In this document: positions 1 through 7,071 of the stretch, one piece after another
How positions within the stretch are numbered: position 1 is the first letter of the stretch
Layout of the letters: every line of letters begins with the position of its first letter
Assembly: GCA_964544365.1 (NCBI GenBank)
Contig: CAZJCW010000165.1
Location: forward strand, 1 to 9,758
Source of the DNA: Alsobacter sp964544365
Lineage (GTDB): Bacteria; Pseudomonadota; Alphaproteobacteria; Rhizobiales; Beijerinckiaceae
DNA: 9,758 nucleotides
Reading direction: 5' to 3'
The notes under the pieces: generated by a model
Seen by the model: only the letters and a program-made list of their open reading frames with translations
Told to the model about the DNA's origin: nothing
Database searches by the model: none
Position numbers and translations under genes: made by a program

Positions 1-410
1 GGGACGGATGACGATCCGCTCGAAGGCGACGCCGAGCGCGCCTGTCACGACCATCGCAGCTACCGCCGCGGCCAGCAGCGCGACCAGGTTCACCGCCGTC
101 ACGTCACTGGCGAGCCAGGGGCCCATCACGGCCAGCACCGACAGGGCGACATAGGCTCCGACGGCGATGAACGCGCCGTGGCCGAAATTGAGAACGTCCA
201 TCAGCCCGAAGATCAGCGTCAGCCCACTGGCGATGACGAAGATCATCATGCCCATGGCGAGACCCGCCACCGTCAGCGTGATCCAGGTCGTCGGATTGCC
301 CACCAGCGGCAAGGCCGCCGCAGCGAGCAGCGGCACGAGCGCCAGCGGACGCCAGTCGAACGGCACGCGTGGCACGGAGGCGGAGGCGCCCGGGGATGCA
401 GCCGCGTCGG

Positions 411-414
<4 letters not shown>
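1..414 (-). CDS. livH: Branched-chain amino acid-type ABC transporter permease, LivH-like (C-terminus off the left edge)
   Basis: Inner-membrane permease of a HAAT-family importer, joining LivG/LivF ATPases to a periplasmic binding protein. The visible 138 codons start with a TTG at 414-412 that shares the four bases TTGA with the livF stop. A GGAGG at 426-422, 7 bases upstream, decides this start; the first in-frame ATG lies far inside a membrane segment. The N-terminus has an Ala/Pro-rich soluble tail (about 20 residues), a hydrophobic segment (about residues 22-40), a second (about 45-72), then NFGHGAF followed by VGAYVAL, another hydrophobic stretch, and ERIVIRP at the cut end. The Asn-Phe-Gly-His-Gly stretch and the ER-x-x-x-RP motif are typical of LivH rather than LivM. 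Translational coupling to livF is likely. A fused or separate LivM partner should lie beyond position 1. Confidence 0.9.
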
Positions 415-1128
<714 letters not shown>

Positions 1129-1136
<8 letters not shown>

Positions 1137-1917
1137 TGGCGGGCTCCGCAGCACCGGCGGGAATGCCGAGATAGGCCTCCTGCACCACGGGCGACGCGAT
1201 GACGGCGGCGGGCTCCCCGTCGGCCACCAGCCGGCCGTTGTGCAGCACGACGATGCGGTCGGCGAGGCTGCGCACGACGTCCATCTTGTGCTCGACGAGG
1301 AGGATGGTCTTGTCCCCCTGCCCTTTCAGGCGGCGGATGAGGTCGAGCACGACGGGCACCTCGTCCACCGACATGCCGGCCGTCGGCTCGTCGAACATGA
1401 AGACGTGCGGCTCCAGCGCCATCATCACGGCGACCTCCAGCTTGCGCTGGCTGCCGTGCGGCAGGGCCGAGGCGGCGGTGTCGCGCGAAGCCTCGAGCGC
1501 CACGTCCTCGAGGATCTGGTCGGCGCGCTCGATCCAGTCCACGCGCCGGGTCCAGCGGGACATGAGGTCGCCGCCGCCGCCGGCCCGAGCCTGGACGGCG
1601 AGGCGGACGTTCTCGTGCACCGAGAGGTTGGGGAACAGATTGGTCAGCTGGAACGCCCGGCCTATCCCCCTCTTCGTGCGCGCGGCAGGGCCGAGCGTCG
1701 TGACGTCGACCCCGTCCAGTTCGACCCGGCCCGCGCTGGCCCGCAACTGGCCGGACATGAGGTTGAAGTAGGTGGTCTTCCCCGCGCCGTTCGGCCCCAC
1801 GATGGCCGTCAGGGTCCCCCGGTGGAAGGCGCAGTCGACCGCATCGACCGCCACGTGCCCGCCGAAGCGGATCGTGAGGCCGATCGTCCGGAGCACGGGG
1901 TGGGCGTGCTGGGTCAT
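1129..1917 (-). CDS. livG: Branched-chain amino acid-type ABC transporter ATP-binding protein LivG
   Basis: Cytoplasmic ATPase partner of LivF, 262 residues from ATG 1917, typical for LivG. Motifs: Walker A GPNGAGKT (41-48), Q-loop AFQL with Q90, signature region LPHGSQ (152-157), Walker B plus catalytic Glu FMFDEP (173-178), and switch His210 in LLVEH. The LivG-type helical insert follows the Q-loop (about 105-150). The signature has Pro where LSGGQ has Ser; from memory this occurs in a subgroup of LivG proteins whose Walker B is followed by GMSVDEVP, as here. The frame is open to a GTG at 1995, but the extension would run through the hairpin at 1960-1986 and does not resemble LivG N-termini. 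The gene follows the binding protein after 97 bases and overlaps livF by 8. Confidence 0.94.
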
Positions 1918-1959
1918 GCAGGTCGCCTGTTCGCGCAGCCCATCCTGAGCCGGAGCCCT

Positions 1960-1986
1960 GCCGAGGCCGTGATGCACGACCTCGGC
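1960..1986 (-). repeat. 12-bp stem-loop between the HAAT binding-protein gene and livG
   Basis: Read on the minus (transcribed) strand, GCCGAGGTCGTG, then loop CAT, then CACGGCCTCGGC forms a 12-bp stem with one U-G wobble. It starts 28 bases after the binding-protein stop and ends 42 bases before livG. No T-run follows, so it is not a classic intrinsic terminator. The plausible role is protecting the 3' end of the binding-protein message or partly limiting read-through, so that more binding protein is made than ATPases. The motif GGCTCCGGC occurs as a direct repeat on both flanks. Confidence 0.6.
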
Positions 1987-2014
1987 CGGAGCCACCGCCG
2001 GACCGAGCGAGCGG

Positions 2015-3211
2015 TCAACGGGTGTTGCGGATTGGCAGCGGCATGTCCTTCGCGGGAATGGTGGCGACCAGTTCCAGCAGGTCGGTGTCCGTCGCGTTCT
2101 TCTTGATCCGCCAGTGATACATGTCCTGCAGCGCCTGATGGTCTTCCTTGCGGAAGGTCATGGTGCCCTTCGGGGTCTCGAAGCTCATCCCCTCCATGGC
2201 GGCGATGAGCTTCTCGGTGTCGGTCGACCCGGCCTTCTGCAGCGCGGTGACGACGGCCGACGCGGCAGCGAAGCCGCCCGCCACGAAGAAGTCCGGCGGA
2301 GCGTTGAACCGCTTCTGGTACTCGGCCTTCAGCCAGTCGTTCTGGGGGTTCCGCGGAAAATCATAGTAGTAGTAGATCCCGCCCTCGGCGCCTGCGAACG
2401 ACTTCCACGCCGCCATCACCGGCAGCAGGTTGCCGCCCGGCGCCAGTTCGATCCCGAAGCGCTCCGGCTTCATGTCGACGAACTTGGCGATGGGATGCGC
2501 GCCCGCCCAGATGAAGGCGATGATCTTGCGGCCGGGCTTGTCCTTCATCGCGTTGAAGAGGCGCTCGGCGAAGGGCGTGAAGTCGGCGGTGTTGCCGGCT
2601 GCGTACTCCTCGGCGATCACCTTTGCCTTCGGCCGGACGCCGGCGAGGGCCGTCTTGAAGGCGGCGACGCCATCGCGCCCGAAGGCGGTGTCGAGCGCCA
2701 CCATGCCGATGGAGACGTCACCATCCGGAACGGCGGCGGCGTTCGCCAGCGCGTCCTGGTAGGAACTGCGCCCGGTCCGGAACACGTACCGGTTCCACTT
2801 TTCGCCGGTGATCGAGTCGGCGACGGCCGGCTCGACGATCAGGATCTTCTTCATCTCCTCCGCGACGGGGAGCATGGCGAGCGCGACAGGAGAACCCGTG
2901 GTTCCCACCGCGATGTCGGCCTTGTCGTCGCCGTAGCATTCCTCGAGCAGGGACTTGCCGCGATCCGGCTTCAGCTGGTCATCCTTGACGATGACCTGCA
3001 GCTTGTCGGGGCCGACCTGCATGCTTCCCTTCGTGAGGTATTCGAGGCCGAGCATGAAGCCCGCCTCGGTCTGCTTGGCATAGGCCTCGAGTGGACCGGT
3101 CTTCCCGGCGATGAGGCACACCTTGATGTCCTTGGCCTGCGCCGGAACTGCCGCGAGGGCCAAGGCCGCAACTGCAAGGAAAAGTCTGTCGCGTCGCATG
3201 GTCCACTTCAT
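2015..3211 (-). CDS. Periplasmic substrate-binding protein of HAAT (LivJ/LivK) type
   Basis: Periplasmic type I ligand-binding fold protein (Peripla_BP_6-like), 398 residues, which delivers its ligand to the LivHM-FG complex. It has a Sec signal peptide: basic WTMRRDR, a hydrophobic core, and likely cleavage after AQA at residue 26. Mature sequence begins KDIKVCLIAGKTGPL, the first strand and loop of the fold. GTTGSPVALA lies in the region that usually contacts the ligand carboxylate. Cys32 and Cys92 could form a disulfide. IYYYYDFPRNPQNDW and PPDFFVAGGFAAA near the C-terminal lobe are notable. AAAGGAGG with 6 bases spacing to ATG 3211 fixes the start. The family also binds urea, amides, aromatic acids and other carboxylates, so leucine transport is not implied. 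It heads the transporter genes and has a candidate promoter of its own. Confidence 0.92.
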   Translation of the reverse strand: MKWTMRRDRLFLAVAALALAAVPAQAKDIKVCLIAGKTGPLEAYAKQTEAGFMLGLEYLTKGSMQVGPDKLQVIVKDDQLKPDRGKSLLEECYGDDKADIAVGTTGSPVALAMLPVAEEMKKILIVEPAVADSITGEKWNRYVFRTGRSSYQDALANAAAVPDGDVSIGMVALDTAFGRDGVAAFKTALAGVRPKAKVIAEEYAAGNTADFTPFAERLFNAMKDKPGRKIIAFIWAGAHPIAKFVDMKPERFGIELAPGGNLLPVMAAWKSFAGAEGGIYYYYDFPRNPQNDWLKAEYQKRFNAPPDFFVAGGFAAASAVVTALQKAGSTDTEKLIAAMEGMSFETPKGTMTFRKEDHQALQDMYHWRIKKNATDTDLLELVATIPAKDMPLPIRNTR

Positions 3212-3262
3212 CGCCGGCCTCCTTTGGCTCGCTCAATCAGCAATCCAACCCTGTGGAACCCG

Positions 3263-3291
3263 ATTGTGCTGGTGTCGGGCAACCGTGGCAA
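3263..3291 (-). promoter_or_regulatory. Candidate sigma-70 promoter for the HAAT transporter genes
   Basis: On the minus strand, TTGCCA (3291-3286) and CACAAT (3268-3263) are separated by exactly 17 bases. The first differs from the consensus -35 at one position and the second from the -10 at two. Transcription would begin near 3256, giving about 45 bases before the ATG at 3211. An inverted repeat CCCGA/TCGGG (3259-3263 and 3275-3279) overlaps the -10 box and spacer and could be an operator. This is a consensus match by eye only. Confidence 0.35.
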
Positions 3292-3361
3292 GGCTCCGCT
3301 GCACCCCCGAGCGACGAAGGAGGAGGAACCATTGTCCCGGCCTGGCGATACCTCCACCCAC

Positions 3362-3378
3362 CCGGCGCATTGCGCCGG
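3362..3378. repeat. Perfect 17-bp palindrome between the oxidoreductase and binding-protein genes
   Basis: CCGGCGCA, one central T, TGCGCCGG. It lies 44 bases after the oxidoreductase stop and upstream of the candidate promoter at 3263-3291. As RNA it would be a 7-bp stem with a 3-base loop. No T-run follows on either strand. It may be a weak terminator or processing hairpin for the upstream transcript, or a DNA operator. The remainder of the 210-base gap (3212-3421) shows nothing else I can support. Confidence 0.45.
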
Positions 3379-3421
3379 TCTGTCATGGGATCGGGCAGCT
3401 ACCCGGCGGGAACGCGGTCCG

Positions 3422-4432
3422 TCACACCGTCTCCCAGTGGCCGCTTTCCGCGGCGCGAACGAGCGCGTCGAGCGCCCGCATGTTGAGGATCGCATCCTCG
3501 ATGCCGCCGGCAACGGGGGCAAGGCCGCGGACGGTCCGGCCGAAGGCCTCCGCCTGCAACTGGTACTGGTCGACCGGCGGGAAAACGATCTCACGGGCGC
3601 TGCGGCCGCCCGGGCGTGAGCCGTCGTCGACGAAGATCCGCGTCGCATCGTCCGGCGGAGCGTTGAAGGGGATCTCGATCTCGATCCGCCCCTTCGTTCC
3701 CAGCGCGTGGACCCGCTGGAAGGGCACGAGTTGGGTCGAGACGCTGAAGGCAAGGTGGCGTCCGCCGCCGAAGTCGAACAACCCGCTGGAGAGCGTGTCG
3801 GTCCCAAAGGCTGCGGAGCGCTCGATGAGCGCGCTCGCCCGCACGGGATCGGCGCCGAAGAGCAGGCGTCCCGACATCAGCGCGTAGCATCCGATGTCCA
3901 GCAGGCCGCCGCCGCCAATGTCCTTGCGGTTGCGGATGTTGTCCGGATCGGCATTGAAGTAGCTGAACGCGACCTGGACGACGCGCAGGTCGCCGATCTC
4001 CCCGGAGGCGACGATCTCGATCGCCTTCTGCCACTGCGGGTGGTGGCGGATCATGAAGGCCTCGGCGACGTGGATACCGGGCGGCACGTCGCGCAGCGCC
4101 TCGGCCTCCGCTGCGGTGATCGCGATGGGCTTCTCGCAGAGCACGTGCTTGCCGGCGCGGGCCGCCGCCAGCGTGAGGGGAACATGCAGGTGGTTCGGCA
4201 GGGGGTTGTAGATCGCCTCGACCTCCGGATCCGCAAGCAGCGCCTCGTACGAACCGTAGGAACGCGTTGCGCCGCATTCCGCCGCGAACTCGGCAGCCCG
4301 CGCGGCGTCGCGCGATGCCACCGCGACGATCCGCAGTTCCTTGCTGCGCAGCATGCCGGGAATGACCTTCTGACGGCCGATCCTGGCGGTGCTCAGGATG
4401 CCCCAACGAACGGGCGAAGGTGCGTCTGCCAT
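3422..4432 (-). CDS. Gfo/Idh/MocA-family NAD(P)-dependent oxidoreductase
   Basis: Cytoplasmic dehydrogenase or reductase of sugars or related polyols, 336 residues, a normal family length. An N-terminal Rossmann domain (about 8-125) has the nucleotide loop GILSTARIG (11-19), ASRD (39-42) at the end of the second strand, and the hallmark CEKP (99-102) with catalytic Lys101. Ser-Arg after the second strand usually goes with NADP preference. The C-terminal alpha/beta domain carries GGGGLLDIGCY with Asp179 and Tyr183, the usual acid/base region. AEAFMIRHHPQW and the DIGCY spacing resemble the glucose-fructose oxidoreductase, D-xylose dehydrogenase and dihydrodiol dehydrogenase branch. ATG 4432 has GAGGG 8 bases upstream. 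It lies 67 bases after the IclR regulator on the same strand, probably co-transcribed. The small hairpin GGCTC/GAGCC at 4452-4467 in that gap is weak. The exact substrate cannot be told. Confidence 0.92.
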   Translation of the reverse strand: MADAPSPVRWGILSTARIGRQKVIPGMLRSKELRIVAVASRDAARAAEFAAECGATRSYGSYEALLADPEVEAIYNPLPNHLHVPLTLAAARAGKHVLCEKPIAITAAEAEALRDVPPGIHVAEAFMIRHHPQWQKAIEIVASGEIGDLRVVQVAFSYFNADPDNIRNRKDIGGGGLLDIGCYALMSGRLLFGADPVRASALIERSAAFGTDTLSSGLFDFGGGRHLAFSVSTQLVPFQRVHALGTKGRIEIEIPFNAPPDDATRIFVDDGSRPGGRSAREIVFPPVDQYQLQAEAFGRTVRGLAPVAGGIEDAILNMRALDALVRAAESGHWETV

Positions 4433-4499
4433 GTCTGTATCCCTCTTGTCCGGCTCCCACGCGAGCCAACGAAGTCTCTCGGCCTTCCGCCCGGCACGG

Positions 4500-5312
4500 T
4501 CAGCCTGGCATGGCGCCGCTGATCTCGCGGGCGGTCGCGATGGCCGCCTCGCGCAGCGCTTCCGTCTTCAGCGGCTCCGTGCCGAGCAGGAACGGCACGC
4601 TGACCGCCGCGATCACCCGGCCCGCCCGGTCGGTCACCGGCGCGGCGAAGGCATAGATGCTGGGCGCGCTCTCGCCGCGGTCCTGCGACCAGCCGGCTCG
4701 CCGGATGCGCGACGCCTCGGCCTTCAGTCTCTTCGGGTCGGTGATGGTGCGGCTCGTGAAGGCGTGCATTGGCCGCGCGAGCCAGCCGGCCTGCTGGTCG
4801 GACGTCTGGTGCGCGAAGAGGAGCTTCCCGGCGGCGCCCGCATGGATCGGCATGCGCTGGCCGGGCGTCACGGTCAGGGCGTAGTCACGCCGCCCCTGCG
4901 CCACGGCGATGACCAGCACCCCTTCCTGGTCCAGGACCGAGAGCTTCACGCTGTTGCCGACGGTCGTCGCGAGCCGTTCGATGAACGGTTGCGCCAGGGC
5001 GGCGAGGTCGACGTCCGTCCCGCCGCTCGCGACATGCGAGGCGAGCGTGAGGATGCGTCGTCCGAGGCGATACGCGCCGCCCCCGTCGCGCTGCACCATG
5101 TCATGCGACTGGAGCGTGTTCAGGATCCGGTAGACGGTGGTTCGCGGCAGGCGGAGTTCCTTCGTCAACATCGTGATCGAGGCGCCGTCCGGCCGCGCTT
5201 CCAGCCGGCCAAGGACATCCATCATGCGGTCGATCACGGGAATGGTGTGCCGCGCAGCCGCATCCTCGGCGACCGTGCCGCGCGAGGCGGCCTTGCTCGA
5301 CAACGTTGACAT
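4500..5312 (-). CDS. IclR-family transcriptional regulator
   Basis: DNA-binding regulator, 270 residues from ATG 5312, typical for IclR. After a polar N-terminal tail, a winged helix-turn-helix spans about 22-85 (HTIPVIDRMMDVL, then LRLPRTTVYRILNTL as the recognition region, then YRLGRRI). The IclR effector domain follows, with PIHAGAAGKLLFA and a C-terminal block SIYAFAAPVTDRAG...VSVP. In-frame starts at 5363 and 5405 lack ribosome sites, and the first would overlap the promoter region. For ATG 5312 a GGAG lies only 2 bases away, so the start is reasonable but not certain. It is transcribed divergently from the VOC-dehydratase-transporter operon and upstream of the oxidoreductase; IclR proteins often control such neighbours and their own gene in response to a small acid or aromatic effector. 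The effector here is unknown. Confidence 0.92.
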   Translation of the reverse strand: MSTLSSKAASRGTVAEDAAARHTIPVIDRMMDVLGRLEARPDGASITMLTKELRLPRTTVYRILNTLQSHDMVQRDGGGAYRLGRRILTLASHVASGGTDVDLAALAQPFIERLATTVGNSVKLSVLDQEGVLVIAVAQGRRDYALTVTPGQRMPIHAGAAGKLLFAHQTSDQQAGWLARPMHAFTSRTITDPKRLKAEASRIRRAGWSQDRGESAPSIYAFAAPVTDRAGRVIAAVSVPFLLGTEPLKTEALREAAIATAREISGAMPG

Positions 5313-5335
5313 GGCTCCGGGCGCGTTCCTAGTAT
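5306..5335 (+). promoter_or_regulatory. Candidate promoter of the rightward catabolic operon
   Basis: TTGACA at 5306-5311, a perfect -35 consensus, is followed after 18 bases by TAGTAT (5330-5335), which matches the -10 consensus at four of six positions. Transcription would start near 5342. The -35 overlaps the iclR start codon, so polymerase binding here could interfere with iclR expression. On the opposite strand CATACT (5336-5331) may be the iclR -10, but I see no good -35 for it. Consensus match by eye only. Confidence 0.35.
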
Positions 5336-5337
5336 GA

Positions 5338-5370
5338 TCCAAATCAGAATAATCAAAGTTCATATTTGGA
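5338..5370. repeat. Inverted repeat in the A/T-rich divergent region, candidate IclR operator
   Basis: TCCAAAT (5338-5344) and ATTTGGA (5364-5370) are perfect 7-bp arms 26 bp apart from start to start. The enclosed stretch is strikingly A/T-rich for this window. The repeat lies at the expected transcription start of the rightward operon, a suitable site for repression. A smaller TGAT-CCAA-ATCA symmetry (5335-5346) overlaps the left arm. Assignment to the IclR protein is inference from position. Confidence 0.4.
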
Positions 5371-5405
5371 ATGCAGCAACGAGGCAAGTGACCTCGTGGC
5401 TGCAT
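5371..5405 (+). promoter_or_regulatory. Symmetric 35-base stem-loop in the leader of the rightward operon
   Basis: ATGCAGC, a mismatched A, ACGAGG, a 7-base loop CAAGTGA, CCTCGT, a mismatched G, GCTGCAT. This gives 7 bp, one A-G mismatch, then 6 bp, all perfectly paired. It lies between the candidate promoter and the AGGAGG ribosome site (5421-5426) of the first gene. There is no T-run, so it is not a simple terminator. It could be an mRNA 5' stabiliser, a regulatory leader, or, as DNA, an operator with half-sites ACGAGG/CCTCGT. I do not recognise it as a known riboswitch. Confidence 0.5.
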
Positions 5406-5434
5406 CCGGGAAACGCATCCAGGAGGAAGTGCCG

Positions 5435-5869
5435 GTGCTGACGGTCTCGTCCATCGCCCACGTCGCCATCCGCGTGAAGGACATCGGTCCGACGCTCGAT
5501 TTCTATGTCGGCAAGCTCGGCTTTCAGGAGATGATGCGGCTCGATCGCGATGGCCGCCTCTGGCTGCTCTACCTTCGGATCACCGACACGCAGTTCCTCG
5601 AAGTCTTCCCGGACGGCGAGGGTGGGCGCGCCGCAGCGCGAGAGGCCGTGGGCTACAACCACATGTGCCTGGGTATTGCGGACATCGACGTCGCCATCCG
5701 TGAACTGGCCGAAGCGGGCGTTCCGCTGATCCGGGAGAAGCAACTTGGCGCGGACGGCAACTGGCAGGCCTGGATCGAGGATCCCGACGGCCATCGCATC
5801 GAGTTGATGCAGATGATGCCCGACAGCCTGCAGGCGCAGGCGCTCGCCCGCATGGCGGCGGCACGATGA
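5435..5869 (+). CDS. VOC-superfamily (glyoxalase/bleomycin resistance/dioxygenase fold) protein
   Basis: Small cytoplasmic protein of 144 residues with two beta-alpha-beta-beta-beta modules, the vicinal oxygen chelate fold. Four likely metal ligands sit at the classic positions: His9 (SIAHVAI), Glu56 (FLEVF), His76 (YNHMCLGI) and Glu123 (HRIELMQ). DPDGHRIEL (116-124) is the standard closing motif. The intact metal site suggests an enzyme rather than an antibiotic-binding protein; lactoylglutathione lyase-like, epimerase and other lyase activities are all possible. The GTG at 5435 is chosen because AGGAGG lies 8 bases upstream and VOC homology starts at once. An upstream TTG at 5366 would translate the leader hairpin. 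It is the first gene of the operon, 28 bases before the enolase-superfamily gene, so it probably acts on a substrate or intermediate of the same pathway. Confidence 0.88.
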   Translation: MLTVSSIAHVAIRVKDIGPTLDFYVGKLGFQEMMRLDRDGRLWLLYLRITDTQFLEVFPDGEGGRAAAREAVGYNHMCLGIADIDVAIRELAEAGVPLIREKQLGADGNWQAWIEDPDGHRIELMQMMPDSLQAQALARMAAAR

Positions 5870-5897
5870 GAAACGGCGGGACGCCAGGGGCCATGCC

Positions 5898-7067
5898 ATG
5901 AAGATCGTCGGCTTCAAGACCTTCGTCGCGAACGTGCAGCGCACGAACTTCGTCTTCGTGAAGCTCTACACCGACGATGGCATCGACGGCGTCGGTGAGG
6001 CGACCCTGGAGTGGAAGACGCTCGCCGTGGTGTCCGCGCTTCAGGAGCTGGAGCGCCAGCTGATCGGCCGCGACCCGTTCCGGACGGATGCCATCGTCGA
6101 GCAGCTGCACCGCGACAGCTACTGGCGGACGGGCGCCGTGTTCCGCACCGCGCTGGGAGCCGTCGAGGCGGCGATGCTCGACATCAAGGGCAAGGCGCTC
6201 GGCGTGCCCGTCTACGAACTGCTCGGCGGCAAGTATCGCGACCGGGTCGCCTGCTATGCCAACCACTGGTTCTTCGGCGCGCGGACGCCGGACGAGTATC
6301 ACGCGGCGGCAAAGCGCGGCGTCGCCATGGGCTACAGGGCTCTCAAGTGGGATCCCTTCGAGGCCTCCGACCTCGAGATGGACCGCGCGCAGCGCAGGCG
6401 GACGATCGCCATCGTCGAGGCCGTGCGCGACGCGGTCGGGCCCGACATCGACCTGATGCTCGACGTCCACGGCCGGCTGAACGTCCCGACATCGATCGCC
6501 ATGTGCAAGGCGCTCGAGCGTTATGACCTGACGTGGATCGAGGAGCCGACGCCGCCGGAGTCCATCGAAGCGTTGGCCGAGGTGCGCGCTGCCTCGCCCG
6601 TGCCCATCGCGGCCGGAGAGCGCTGGTACGAACCGGGCCGCTTCCTGGAAGCACTCTCCAGGAAGGCCGTGGACATCCTGCAGCCCGACGTCTCGCATGC
6701 CGGCGGCCTCGCCGAGACGAAGCGCATCGCGCACATGGCGCACCTGCACCTCGTGCCTGTCGCGCCGCACAATCCGGTCGGACCGGTGATGAACGCCATG
6801 ACGCTGCACACGGCGGTCGCCATCCCGAACTTCACCGTGTTCGAGACGGTGAGCGTCGACGTCCCCTGGCGCAAGGAGCTGGTGCAAGAGAACCTCGTCT
6901 TCGAGGACGGCCACCTGCTCGCGCCCACGTCGCCCGGTCTTGGCGTGGAACTCAACGAGGACGCCTGCGCGCGCTTCCCCTACGCGCCGCACGACGTCCC
7001 GCTCTTCGACGGCTCGATCAACGTCAGCGGCGTGGCCAGCGGCGCTCAGGTCATGGGGAAGGACTGA
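5898..7067 (+). CDS. Enolase-superfamily acid-sugar dehydratase (mandelate racemase/muconate lactonizing enzyme family, galactonate dehydratase-like)
   Basis: Cytoplasmic Mg-dependent enzyme, 389 residues, with an N-terminal capping domain (about 1-120) and a beta-barrel domain. Predicted Mg ligands are Asp189 (LDVHGR), Glu215 (WIEEP) and Glu241 (AAGER). His191 is the expected general acid; His291 (APHNPVGP), paired with Asp264 (LQPDVSHAGG), is the expected base, and Glu316 completes the site. The spacing 189-215-241 with His191 and His291 equals that recalled for E. coli DgoD (183-209-235, His185, His285). The chemistry is therefore probably dehydration of an aldonate to a 2-keto-3-deoxy acid, but sugar specificity in this family cannot be read from the motifs. 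The C-terminal PGLGVEL...FPYAP also resembles enolase-type mannonate dehydratases. AGGGG lies 7 bases before ATG 5898; an ATG at 5893 is out of frame. It ends 4 bases before the next gene. Confidence 0.92.
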   Translation: MKIVGFKTFVANVQRTNFVFVKLYTDDGIDGVGEATLEWKTLAVVSALQELERQLIGRDPFRTDAIVEQLHRDSYWRTGAVFRTALGAVEAAMLDIKGKALGVPVYELLGGKYRDRVACYANHWFFGARTPDEYHAAAKRGVAMGYRALKWDPFEASDLEMDRAQRRRTIAIVEAVRDAVGPDIDLMLDVHGRLNVPTSIAMCKALERYDLTWIEEPTPPESIEALAEVRAASPVPIAAGERWYEPGRFLEALSRKAVDILQPDVSHAGGLAETKRIAHMAHLHLVPVAPHNPVGPVMNAMTLHTAVAIPNFTVFETVSVDVPWRKELVQENLVFEDGHLLAPTSPGLGVELNEDACARFPYAPHDVPLFDGSINVSGVASGAQVMGKD

Positions 7068-7071
7068 GCGG

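Noticed and set aside
1918..1995. N-terminal extension of LivG from a GTG at 1995
   Set aside because: The extra 26 codons run through the 12-bp hairpin and do not look like LivG, which normally begins about 10 residues before the first strand, as it does from ATG 1917.
3318..3335. Strong plus-strand ribosome-site-like GGAGGAGGAA followed by a TTG
   Set aside because: The frame that follows runs antisense into the oxidoreductase gene and has no protein-like features. I regard it as a chance purine run in the intergenic gap.
5313..5405. Longer IclR starts at 5363 or 5405
   Set aside because: No ribosome site precedes either, the added residues do not resemble the family, and the region holds promoter and repeat elements.
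5366..5434. N-terminal extension of the VOC protein from a TTG at 5366
   Set aside because: It would translate the leader stem-loop, has no ribosome site and does not match VOC N-termini. GTG 5435 has AGGAGG at the right distance.
6940..7071. Upstream extension of the UxuA-like protein overlapping the dehydratase 3' end
   Set aside because: The extension is an Arg/Ser/Thr-rich shadow of the upstream gene. ATG 7072 has a ribosome site and starts directly with a barrel strand.
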